Positions 7,448 to 14,398 of a stretch of 15,490 nucleotides of DNA are shown one piece after another. Position numbers and translations under genes: made by a program. The DNA comes from Rickettsiales bacterium. Its GTDB lineage: Bacteria; Pseudomonadota; Alphaproteobacteria; Rickettsiales; UBA1997. The stretch lies in contig CANGQE010000009.1 in NCBI GenBank assembly GCA_947455845.1, positions 1-15,490 of the forward strand, in the 5' to 3' direction. The notes below the pieces were generated by a model, which saw only the letters and a program-made list of their open reading frames with translations, ran no database searches and had not been told where the DNA came from. The stretch's first letter is position 1; each line of letters starts with the position of its first letter.

Positions 7448-8050
7448 TTATTCGCAAGAGATTGTCGTTTTTTTCGGAGATTTTTGAAAAGATAAAAGTG
7501 TCACCTGATATCTTATCGTGCCATAAGATTTTATAAATCCGGCTAATGTTTGGTCGTTGGTGTGAGAGGCGGTAAAAGTGGCAGTAGTGCTTATGTTACG
7601 GATACCATATTGTTTCATACCAACAATATTTTTTTCCAGAGTAGGAATTTCATTATTGCCGATAACTAGTGTTTTAGGATTTACAAATTCTAATAGTTTA
7701 CCATTTTTGCTGTAAAGACCATAAATAATAGTCACGCGATCTCCACAAGCCGCCACTTTTTCTCCGGCGCCGGGCTTGAAATCTTCAATAATAATGGGGC
7801 CTATTCTTGTCGCTTCTTCCTGCTGTTCTAATTCTTTCTCTTTAGCCAGTTGTTGGGCTTTCTTAACATTAGTAACGATGAATTTACTTCTTTCCTGCAC
7901 TTCTCCTAAATTTTGTTTGATTCTGTCTTTAGATAAGCGATTGCCAAGAGAGTTTGGGTTTTCCTTGTTAGAAAATAATGCGAAATAAAGAATCAATACA
8001 ATCCCTGTGGTTTTGACCAAAGGATGGCGAACCAATTCAACAATTTTCAT
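7448..8050 (-). CDS. Membrane-anchored FKBP-like protein, probably diverged from peptidyl-prolyl isomerases
   Basis: From the ATG at 8050 it has 200 residues: a short cytoplasmic start, one membrane helix at about 13-27 (KTTGIVLILYFALFSN), a charged, probably helical linker (about 40-80), and a C-terminal domain (about 88-188). That domain follows the FKBP pattern: IEDFKPGAGEKVAACGD, VTIIYGLYSKNGKLLEF, LVIGNNEIP, and VGMKQYGIRNI, the counterpart of the GM..G..R block. Several aromatic residues that line the FKBP active site (the Trp and the F-D pair) seem replaced, so it may be a chaperone-like rather than catalytic FKBP (inference). The gene overlaps tsaC by 14 bp, implying translational coupling. 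A TTG nine bases upstream (8059) would add three residues and is the alternative start. Confidence 0.65.
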   Translation of the reverse strand: MKIVELVRHPLVKTTGIVLILYFALFSNKENPNSLGNRLSKDRIKQNLGEVQERSKFIVTNVKKAQQLAKEKELEQQEEATRIGPIIIEDFKPGAGEKVAACGDRVTIIYGLYSKNGKLLEFVNPKTLVIGNNEIPTLEKNIVGMKQYGIRNISTTATFTASHTNDQTLAGFIKSYGTIRYQVTLLSFQKSPKKTTISCE

Positions 8051-8663
8051 AATCTGCAATATTTGTTAAGCCTTGGCGAAGAATTGTTACTTTGCCATCG
8101 GTAATTTTGACAACGGTGGAGGCAGTTTCCTGTTTAGAAATTCCGCCGTCAATCAATAAATCAAGTTGGGAATATTTAAAATATTTTTCTACTTCTTCAG
8201 CGCTTCGAGCTGATTTTTGAGATGATTCGTTGGCGCTGGTTACTGCCAGAATTCCGTCAAATTTTTTAAGTAAATTTTGAATAAAGTCATTGTCAATAAC
8301 GCGAAATCCTAAAAATTTATTATTATTTTGGTTTAAGTTTAAGGCTAATCCTGAGACGGCTTCGGCTTTTGTTTCCAGAACTAAAGTTAAGCTTCCGGGA
8401 AGAAATTTTGTGGCAAGTTTCGTCGATATTTCGTCGAAGAAAAATATTTTTTTTGCTGCCTCTAAATCTTTAACAAAAATTGCAATCGGCTTTTTTTCGT
8501 CGCGCTTTTTAAGTTTGTATAAAGCTTCTACAGCATTAGAATTAGAGGCGTCGACAGCAAGTCCGTAAACTGTATCAGTGGCAAAGGCAATTATTTTTCC
8601 GGCAGCTAAAAAGTCGCAAGCAAGATCAACGGAATTGAGATCTGATTCTTTAATAATTTGCAT
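8037..8663 (-). CDS. tsaC: L-threonylcarbamoyladenylate synthase (TsaC/YrdC family)
   Basis: TsaC makes threonylcarbamoyl-AMP from threonine, bicarbonate and ATP, the first step of the t6A modification at position 37 of ANN-decoding tRNAs. The 208 residues show the YrdC pattern: FATDTVYGLAVD (27-38), LKKRDEKKPIAIFV (51-64), PGSLTLVLE (89-97), VTSANESS (141-148), LIDGGIS (170-176) and ASTVVKI (181-187). The length is that of the short, stand-alone TsaC rather than the long Sua5 type. It overlaps rnhB upstream by 14 bp and the FKBP-like gene downstream by 14 bp, so the three are coupled. The ATG at 8663 has no separate Shine-Dalgarno, consistent with reinitiation. Confidence 0.93.
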   Translation of the reverse strand: MQIIKESDLNSVDLACDFLAAGKIIAFATDTVYGLAVDASNSNAVEALYKLKKRDEKKPIAIFVKDLEAAKKIFFFDEISTKLATKFLPGSLTLVLETKAEAVSGLALNLNQNNNKFLGFRVIDNDFIQNLLKKFDGILAVTSANESSQKSARSAEEVEKYFKYSQLDLLIDGGISKQETASTVVKITDGKVTILRQGLTNIADYENC

Positions 8664-9303
8664 TAAGCATTGATTTTATTGGTTCAAAAGACTTGCGATG
8701 AACTTCACAAATTCCAAATTCTTGAATTTTCTCAATATGAAATTTGGTGGCGTAACCGGCGTGACGATCAAAACCAAAGTGCGAATATTTCTGATGTAAT
8801 CCATTCATAATTTCATCACGAGTTTCTTTGGCAATGATTGATGCGGCAGCAATCGAAAGGCTTTTCTGGTCACCTTTAATTACAGAAATAATCTCGCCGA
8901 TTTTATCTTGTTTTACAAAAGGAATAAAATTGCCGTCAACTAAAATTACCTGTGGAAAAATCTGATATTTTTTCTGTAAATCAAGGAAAGCACGCAGCAT
9001 GGCTAGTTTTGTGGCCTGTAAAATATTGATTTCATCAATGATTTTTTCGTCGACTATTCCTACTCCCCATTTTGCTTTGGCTTTTAACATCAAAAAAATT
9101 TTCTGACGCTGGGTTCTGGACAACTTTTTAGAATCATTAATTTCAGCGGGGTAATCCATGCGATTTAAAATTGCACAAGCGGCAACAACAGGTCCAGCAA
9201 GGGGACCTCGACCAGCTTCATCAATTCCGGCGCAAAGTAAATTCTTGTAACCATTTTCTATCAAGAAATTTGGTTGCGCTAAAAACGTGTTTTCAAGTTG
9301 CAT
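8650..9303 (-). CDS. rnhB: Ribonuclease HII
   Basis: RNase HII cuts RNA in RNA-DNA hybrids and starts removal of single ribonucleotides from DNA. The 217 residues carry GIDEAGRGPLAGPVVAA (26-42) with metal ligands Asp28 and Glu29, NDSKKLSRTQR (56-66), LVDGN (121-125) with Asp123, VIKGDQKSLSIAAASIIAK (141-159) with Asp145, and the closing HAGYATKFHIEKI (181-193). All four expected acidic residues are present, so it should be active. ATG at 9303 is the first codon of the operon; the 87-bp gap to divergent dsbA-like gene must hold its promoter, which I cannot point to. tsaC begins inside its last codons. Confidence 0.96.
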   Translation of the reverse strand: MQLENTFLAQPNFLIENGYKNLLCAGIDEAGRGPLAGPVVAACAILNRMDYPAEINDSKKLSRTQRQKIFLMLKAKAKWGVGIVDEKIIDEINILQATKLAMLRAFLDLQKKYQIFPQVILVDGNFIPFVKQDKIGEIISVIKGDQKSLSIAAASIIAKETRDEIMNGLHQKYSHFGFDRHAGYATKFHIEKIQEFGICEVHRKSFEPIKSMLNANY

Positions 9304-9390
9304 TTCAAATGATAATTAATTTAATGCTGGTCGGTCAATACCTGCATATTTTCTGGCCTTCTTGTTAAAAATTCCAACTCAATTTTTCCT

Positions 9391-10263
9391 ATGTCATTTA
9401 TCAATAAAAACTTTGGCGATAAGCCATCTTTTCTTAAACCAATCATTGTTGTAGCTGCGGTTCTTCTTATTGTTGGTGGAGCTTATTCCTTCCTCGGTAA
9501 CAAAAACTCCGATTCTAAAACTGCTGAAGAAGCGGCAAAACAGGCGGATTCTGCTGAAGAAATTAATCCAAGCGGAATTGATAAAGGTCAAAAAGTAGAA
9601 AACGTTGAAGATGTTGAAGCTGTAGTTGCTAAATGGATCGCAGCCAATCCAAAAGCAATTGTCGGATCAGTTACTAAATTGCAAAAACAAGCTAACGAAG
9701 AGCAAATGAAAGATGCTCAAAAAAATATCGTTAACAAACAAGAAGAGCTATATAATGACAAGATGTCACCACAATATGCTCCTGCCGGTTACGATGTAAC
9801 GATTGTAGAATTTTTTGACTATGCTTGCGGCTATTGCAAAAAAGCCCAAACAACAGTTGAAGAGCTTTTGAAAGAAGACAAAAAAGTTAGAGTTGTTTAC
9901 AAAGAATTCCCAATTCTTGGAGTTCCTTCTACCGAAATGGCAATCATTGCTCTTGCGGTAAATTCAGTTGAACCATCATCTTACAGAAAGTTTCATGAAG
10001 CTTTGATGCATTCTAACGACAGAGGTCACGAAGCCGCAATGAAAGCTGCTAAAACCGCCGGTGTTAATATGGCAAAATTAGAAGAAGCTATCAAAAACGA
10101 TAAAGAAAAATTCGCCCTTGCGATCCAAAGTAACTTGGTACTTGGTGGATCTATCGGTATCAACGGAACTCCAGGATTCGTTATCGGCGAAGAGTTAATT
10201 CCCGGAGCTTTAGATCTTGGATCTTTAAAAGAAAAAGTTGCCGCACTTAGAGCTAAAAAATAA
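9391..10263 (+). CDS. Membrane-anchored DsbA/ScsC-like thiol-disulfide oxidoreductase
   Basis: Likely introduces or rearranges disulfides in exported proteins. The 290 residues start with an uncleaved-looking anchor (about 17-35, FLKPIIVVAAVLLIVGGAYS), then an acidic spacer, a helical region at about 72-120 resembling the N-terminal part of ScsC-type proteins (VVAKWIAANPKAI), and a thioredoxin-fold domain from about 134. The active site is CGYC (Cys146, Cys149) in VEFFDYACGYCKKA, and the cis-proline loop is GINGTPGFVIG (Thr260-Pro261). Similar DsbA-like proteins are common in Rickettsiales-type bacteria. Whether it oxidises or isomerises cannot be told from sequence; no DsbB partner is nearby. 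The gene is divergent from rnhB and is closed by a clear hairpin terminator, so it is probably monocistronic. Confidence 0.9.
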   Translation: MSFINKNFGDKPSFLKPIIVVAAVLLIVGGAYSFLGNKNSDSKTAEEAAKQADSAEEINPSGIDKGQKVENVEDVEAVVAKWIAANPKAIVGSVTKLQKQANEEQMKDAQKNIVNKQEELYNDKMSPQYAPAGYDVTIVEFFDYACGYCKKAQTTVEELLKEDKKVRVVYKEFPILGVPSTEMAIIALAVNSVEPSSYRKFHEALMHSNDRGHEAAMKAAKTAGVNMAKLEEAIKNDKEKFALAIQSNLVLGGSIGINGTPGFVIGEELIPGALDLGSLKEKVAALRAKK

Positions 10264-10275
10264 AGTTAAATAGCG

Positions 10276-10300
10276 ACTCCCTTCCTTGTCGGAAGGGAGT
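10276..10300 (+). terminator. Terminator hairpin after the DsbA-like gene
   Basis: ACTCCCTTCC (10276-10285) and GGAAGGGAGT (10291-10300) pair perfectly with a TTGTC loop, starting 12 nt after the stop codon. The tail is TTCCTAT, only weakly U-rich. Strong, GC-rich and well placed for a terminator; it also separates this gene from the helicase that starts 20 nt later. Confidence 0.7.
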
Positions 10301-10319
10301 TCCTATACAGATATCCCCA

Positions 10320-11615
10320 ATGACAATCACCGCTCCCCACTCTCCAGATTTCTCCTTACTTTCGAATCAACAAAAACTAGTCATTCAATCATTTGAAGCC
10401 GGTAAAAATATTTTCATTACTGGCGGTGCCGGTAGTGGCAAATCTTATCTCCTTAGCTTTCTCAAAAGAAACTACAGCCATCTTGGTCTAGAAGTAACAG
10501 CCAGCACGGGAATTGCAGCGGTTAATATTGGCGGTGCTACAATTCACTCTTGGGCAGGAATCGGTCTAGCTAATATGCCGATTGACCAAATTGTTGAAAA
10601 TATTTTTACTCCCAAGCTCAGTCGCGTCAGACGCAAAATCAAGCAAGCGCGGGCATTGGCGATTGACGAAATTTCAATGATTTCTGCGGAAGTTTTGGAA
10701 ATTTTGGATCAGGTTTTCCGGCGCGTGCGCGAAAATAATGCGCCAATGGGAGGTTTGCAAATTTTGTTGTTTGGTGACTTTCTGCAATTGCCGCCGATCA
10801 ATCGCAGCGGGCAGAATTTTAATTTTTCTTTTGAATCTGAAATCTGGAAAAGCCTTGATTTAGAAATATTTGCGCTCGAAGAAATTTTCCGCCAGTCCGA
10901 CCAAAAATTTATTAAAATTCTTAATAATTTGCGCTTCGGCAAGCTTGATGAGAGTGATCGCGAAGCTTTAGAATCAAGGTTAAAAGCCAAGGATGATAAT
11001 TGTGCCATTAAGCCGACAATTCTAACTACGCACAATGTTAAAGTAGAAAAAATTAACGAAGAAGAACTCAAGAAAATTCCGCGCCAAGAAGTGGTGCATC
11101 AAGCTGAATATTTTGGCTCTCCTGATCGCGCTGAGTTTTTGAAAAAAAATTGTATGGCGCAGCAACTCTTGAGACTAAAGGTCGGAGCTCAAGTGATGAT
11201 GATTAAAAATACTTACCAAAAAGAAGGAATTATTAACGGATCTTTAGGAATCGTGCGCGATTTCTCCTCCAAAAAATCATACCCCGTCATTGAATTTTCT
11301 AATGGCAAAATTCTAACAATCGCACCCGAAGAATGGTTGATTGAAAAATTTGACGATGAGAGAAAAATGATGTTTACCGAAGCCGGAGTTAGTCAAGTAC
11401 CGTTGATTCTGGCTTGGGCCATGACTATTCACAAATCGCAAGGTCTAACTTTGGATAAAATTTCTTGTGATTTATCTGACGTTTTTAGTCCAGGGCAAGC
11501 TTATGTTGCTTTGTCGCGAGCGCGTTCTTTGGAAGGTATTTTTATTGAGTCGATTAATTTTAATCGTATTACTTCAAACCGCGAAGCGGTGAAGTTTTAT
11601 CAGGGAATCAGTTAA
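10320..11615 (+). CDS. Pif1-like superfamily 1B DNA helicase
   Basis: Likely a 5'-3' DNA helicase acting on replication or recombination intermediates. The 431 residues carry motif I GGAGSGKS (35-42), motif Ia TASTGIAAVNIGGATIHSW (60-78), motif II IDEISM (115-120), motif III FGDFLQLPP (151-159), QVMMIKNT (291-298), motif V MTIHKSQGLTLD (368-379) and motif VI YVALSRARS (395-403). This order and the ATIHSW block are typical of Pif1/RRM3 proteins and RecD-like relatives. There are no extra N- or C-terminal domains, so it is close to a minimal core. ATG at 10320 has no Shine-Dalgarno and starts shortly after the terminator of the DsbA-like gene, yet no later Met would keep motif I. The stop codon lies within a heptamer repeat arm. 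Confidence 0.92.
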   Translation: MTITAPHSPDFSLLSNQQKLVIQSFEAGKNIFITGGAGSGKSYLLSFLKRNYSHLGLEVTASTGIAAVNIGGATIHSWAGIGLANMPIDQIVENIFTPKLSRVRRKIKQARALAIDEISMISAEVLEILDQVFRRVRENNAPMGGLQILLFGDFLQLPPINRSGQNFNFSFESEIWKSLDLEIFALEEIFRQSDQKFIKILNNLRFGKLDESDREALESRLKAKDDNCAIKPTILTTHNVKVEKINEEELKKIPRQEVVHQAEYFGSPDRAEFLKKNCMAQQLLRLKVGAQVMMIKNTYQKEGIINGSLGIVRDFSSKKSYPVIEFSNGKILTIAPEEWLIEKFDDERKMMFTEAGVSQVPLILAWAMTIHKSQGLTLDKISCDLSDVFSPGQAYVALSRARSLEGIFIESINFNRITSNREAVKFYQGIS

Positions 11616-11682
11616 CAGTTAGCAATTATCAATTAACATTTGAGCCCTCCAACTGTTAATTGATAATTGTTAACTGTTAACT
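11610..11682. repeat. Inverted heptamer repeat, copy 4 (after the Pif1-like helicase gene)
   Basis: The best preserved copy: arms 11610-11638 and 11654-11682 match at 28 of 29 positions, with a loop of about 15 nt. Heptamers lie at 11612-11639 and 11653-11680. The helicase TAA stop (11613-11615) is inside the first heptamer. The downstream transporter gene starts 26 nt after the right arm. Confidence 0.92.
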
Positions 11683-11707
11683 TCAGCTTGCCCACAATCA
11701 CAACCAA

Positions 11708-12604
11708 ATGCCATTTTTTAAAAAATTAAACAACAATTCCCAAGGCATTATTTACGCCATCTTAGCCTGCTTCTTTGCTTCGGTTTTAATCGTGTTAGTG
11801 CGATATCTCTCCACCGAATTCCACATCTTTTTCATCGTAATGGTGCGCAATTTTTTTGGCTTATTATTTTTTATGCCGCAAATAATTCACAATTACAAAA
11901 GTGTATTACACACCAATAGAATCCAACTTCATATTTTTCGAGGAATTAACGGTTTAGCATCAATGCTGATCTGGTTTCACGTGGTCACAGTATTGCCTTT
12001 ATCGGAAGCGGTTTCAATCAGTTTTATCATTCCGATTTTAACTACGGTGGTGGCGGTTATTTTCTTAAAAGAAAAAGTAAAATCTCACACTTGGATTGCC
12101 TGCCTAGTTGGCCTATTAGGAATTTTAATCATCCTACGTCCCAGCTTTAAAGAATTTAATAACGCTTATTTTTACTCATTTGCCTCAGTGATTTTGTGGA
12201 TTATTTCTAACATCATCATCAAGGTAATGACTAAAACCGAAAAGCCGCAAACCATTGTGGCATATATGTCCCTCGTGATGTTGATTGGTTCAATTCCTTT
12301 TGCGCTACCTCATCTGCAGCCACTAAACTTTGAAAGTTTTTGTTGTTTTGCTTTGCTTGGATTAGTTTCTAACGCAACTCATATTTGCATTTCCAATTCT
12401 TACGCCAAAACTGAGCTTTCGGTAGTGCAACCTTTCGATTTCACCCGCCTAATTTTCACGGCAATAATTTCTTATTTTGCTTTTGGTGAAGTGATTGATT
12501 TCTGGGTAGTCGTCGGATCACTGGTGATTTTATGCGGCGTTATTATTGTAATGCCGCGACGCAACCGTAGCAAAAAGCAACCAACTTTTGAGATTCCATG
12601 TTAG
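11708..12604 (+). CDS. EamA/DMT-superfamily permease upstream of hemA
   Basis: A 298-residue polytopic membrane protein with about ten helices in two EamA-type halves (about 12-145 and 155-290). Visible signs are the start AILACFFASVLIVLVRYLS, the half-ending VFLKEKV-like block (IFLKEKVKSHTW), the LRPSF turn after helix 5, and a basic C-terminal tail (MPRRNRSKKQ). Substrates of this superfamily are diverse (amino acids, nucleotide-related compounds, S-adenosylmethionine in Rickettsia) and cannot be read from this sequence. Its last codons overlap hemA by 7 bp (ATGTTAG), which couples the two genes; transport of a heme-pathway precursor or product such as glycine or 5-aminolevulinate is a testable inference, not a finding. 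No Shine-Dalgarno precedes the ATG. Confidence 0.85.
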   Translation: MPFFKKLNNNSQGIIYAILACFFASVLIVLVRYLSTEFHIFFIVMVRNFFGLLFFMPQIIHNYKSVLHTNRIQLHIFRGINGLASMLIWFHVVTVLPLSEAVSISFIIPILTTVVAVIFLKEKVKSHTWIACLVGLLGILIILRPSFKEFNNAYFYSFASVILWIISNIIIKVMTKTEKPQTIVAYMSLVMLIGSIPFALPHLQPLNFESFCCFALLGLVSNATHICISNSYAKTELSVVQPFDFTRLIFTAIISYFAFGEVIDFWVVVGSLVILCGVIIVMPRRNRSKKQPTFEIPC

Positions 12605-13773
12605 ACTATTTTAAACAAGCAATCACGCGCCTCCAAGGCGAAAATCGTTACCGTGAATTTTTAAATATTTCACGGATTTGCGGCGATTTTCCTTACGCGA
12701 TCAATAATAAAAATGGCCAAAAAATTGTGGTTTGGTGTTCCAATGATTATTTAGGAATGGGTCAAAATGCTGGGGCAATTGAAGAGGCAATCAAGGCTTT
12801 AAAGTGCTACGGTGTTGGTGCTGGGGGTACGCGTAATATTTCTGGAACTAACCATCCGGTAGTGGAATTAGAAAAAGAATTGGCAAAATTACACCAAAAA
12901 GAAGCGGCGCTGACTTTCGTCTCCGGATACGTCGCTAACGATGCTACCATTCAAACTTTGGCAAAAATAATTCCCGATCTGGTAATTTTTTCCGACCAAA
13001 AAAATCACGCTTCAATCATTACCGGCATTAGAAATAGTCGTCTCGAAAAGCAGGTGTTCCGTCACAATGATGTGGAGCATTTGGAAGAATTGCTGAAAAA
13101 ATATCCGCTCAATCATCCTAAAATAATCATCTTCGAGTCAGTCTATTCAATGGATGGTGACTTTGGAAAAGTTTTGGAAATTACTGATCTGGCCAAAAAA
13201 TATCAGGCTCTAACTTACATTGATGAAGTTCACGGCGTTGGAATTTACGGCGAGAGCGGTGGTGGTCTTTGTGAAGAGCTGGGCCTATCCGATCGCATTG
13301 ATATTACTCAAGGAACTTTTGCTAAATCTTTCGGAACGATTGGTGGTTACATTGCCGGTAAATCAGAAATTATTGACGCGATTCGTTCAATTGCTTCGGG
13401 ATTTATTTTTACTACAGCCTTGCCGCCGGTGATTGCTGCCGCTACTCGGGCCAATGTTAACCATTTGCGCACCAGTCAATTTGAGCGCCAAAAAATGAAG
13501 CAAAATGTGGCGAAATTAAAAAGTGAATTGCAGAAAATTGCCGTAGAAATTGTGCCAAATAATTCGCACATTATTTCGGTGAAGATTGGTGATGCAGCTA
13601 AGGCCAGAGCAATTTCACAGCGCTTACTAGAAGAGTTTAATATTTACGTTCAGCACATTAATTATCCGACGGTAGCGATTGGAGATGAGCGGCTGCGCAT
13701 TACAATTACGCCACTGCATGATGAAAGGATGATTGGGGATTTGGTGCGGGCGTTAGGGGCAGTTAATAGTTAG
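12598..13773 (+). CDS. hemA: 5-aminolevulinate synthase (Shemin pathway)
   Basis: Condenses glycine with succinyl-CoA to 5-aminolevulinate, the entry to heme synthesis; this PLP route is characteristic of Alphaproteobacteria and mitochondria. The 391 residues match the family through WCSNDYLGMGQ (46-56), YGVGAGGTRNISGTNHP (71-87), FSDQKNHASII (131-141), FESVYSMDGDFG (179-190), TYIDEVHGVGIYG (206-218) and the PLP-lysine segment GTFAKSFGTIGGY (239-251, Lys243). The N-terminal YREFLNISRICGDFPYA and the SMDGDFG block separate it from AONS and KBL relatives. It starts inside the end of the transporter gene. The last residues (VNS) and stop are written by a degenerate heptamer repeat half at 13763-13776, so the C-terminus was likely altered by the element. 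Confidence 0.96.
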   Translation: MLDYFKQAITRLQGENRYREFLNISRICGDFPYAINNKNGQKIVVWCSNDYLGMGQNAGAIEEAIKALKCYGVGAGGTRNISGTNHPVVELEKELAKLHQKEAALTFVSGYVANDATIQTLAKIIPDLVIFSDQKNHASIITGIRNSRLEKQVFRHNDVEHLEELLKKYPLNHPKIIIFESVYSMDGDFGKVLEITDLAKKYQALTYIDEVHGVGIYGESGGGLCEELGLSDRIDITQGTFAKSFGTIGGYIAGKSEIIDAIRSIASGFIFTTALPPVIAAATRANVNHLRTSQFERQKMKQNVAKLKSELQKIAVEIVPNNSHIISVKIGDAAKARAISQRLLEEFNIYVQHINYPTVAIGDERLRITITPLHDERMIGDLVRALGAVNS

Positions 13774-13914
13774 TAATTCAAAAAAAACCCGCTGGTCGAG
13801 CGGAGTCGAGACCATCTAGAGCTTCCTGCTGCAGATGCAAAAGAGCTGAACATAAAGAGGGTCTCGACTCCGCTCGACCAGCGAGGCTGTTAATTGCTAA
13901 TTGTTAAATGTTAA
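13763..13914. repeat. Heptamer repeat, copy 5, split by a GC-rich hairpin
   Basis: The right arm (13887-13914) is four intact heptamers in reverse complement. The left arm is reduced to two degenerate heptamers (13763-13776), pairing 14 of 18 positions with the right arm, followed by an A-run and then the GC-rich hairpin. The arms supply the hemA stop (13771-13773) and the ruvX stop (13899-13897). Confidence 0.75.
13790..13883. repeat. GC-rich inverted repeat with perfect 24-bp arms
   Basis: 13790-13813 and 13860-13883 are exact reverse complements over 24 bp, around a 46-nt spacer. The arm contains the motif GGTCTCGACTCCGCTCGACC (right arm) and is far richer in G and C than the surrounding DNA. 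It sits between convergent hemA and ruvX and would form a very stable hairpin able to end transcription both ways. The look is that of a mobile REP/MITE-like palindrome; I cannot check for other genomic copies. Confidence 0.85.
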
Positions 13915-14367
13915 CTGCTCTACAAAGTGCTGCAAAATAAAACTTGCCGCAATGTCGTCGACAAATTTATTTTTTTTTCGCGATAGCTCTGAAACATTGA
14001 CATCCCTAGCTGAAAAGCTACTCAACCTTTCTTCAAAAAGAAAAATCGGCAATTTATTTTCTAAAAAATCGTCAAAATTCTTAGCAAATCTTTCGCAAAA
14101 TTCCGTCATTACAATCTGGCTGCCATCCATATTTACAGGCCTGCCAATCACAATTCCGACAATCAAATTTTCCTCGATAAATTTTTTAATTTTCTCAAAA
14201 TCTTTTAAATTACTGAGGCGATTAATAATTAATTTTGGTGTCGCAATAAATCTTGATTCGTCAGAGACTGCGAGGCCAATTCTTTTGGTGCCAACATCTA
14301 GTCCCATTAGACGACCTTTCGGTAACAAAGCTTGATTTAATTGGTCTGAATTTCTAAAAATTGTCAC
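13897..14367 (-). CDS. ruvX: RuvX/YqgF family putative Holliday junction resolvase
   Basis: RuvX-family proteins have an RNase H-like fold and are implicated in Holliday junction resolution and in 16S rRNA maturation. The 156 residues show GLDVGTKRIGLAVSDE (22-37) with Asp24, VIGRPVNMDGS (73-83), LFEERLSSFSARD (110-122) with Glu113, and VDDIAASFILQHF (136-148) with acidic residues near the end. The start is GTG at 14367; the only Met before the first strand (Met21) would leave no room for it. The last codons (about QLTFNN) are encoded by the heptamer repeat arm. It is divergent from gatC with only 31 bp between the starts. Confidence 0.9.
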   Translation of the reverse strand: MTIFRNSDQLNQALLPKGRLMGLDVGTKRIGLAVSDESRFIATPKLIINRLSNLKDFEKIKKFIEENLIVGIVIGRPVNMDGSQIVMTEFCERFAKNFDDFLENKLPIFLFEERLSSFSARDVNVSELSRKKNKFVDDIAASFILQHFVEQLTFNN

Positions 14368-14398
14368 AAATTTATTTAATATTTAAAAAGAGCGAAAC

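Noticed and set aside
10709..11071. 120-codon minus-strand frame inside the helicase gene
   Set aside because: It mirrors the coding strand of a Pif1-like helicase with full motif order; its serine-rich translation is typical of a shadow frame.
747..13914. Heptamer arrays as a CRISPR or tRNA cluster
   Set aside because: Units are 7 bp, without spacers of constant length, and are scattered across the window; no cas gene or cloverleaf is present.
13901..14335. 144-codon plus-strand frame opposite ruvX
   Set aside because: It is antisense to a well-supported RuvX with intact motifs, has low-complexity composition and no recognisable domain.
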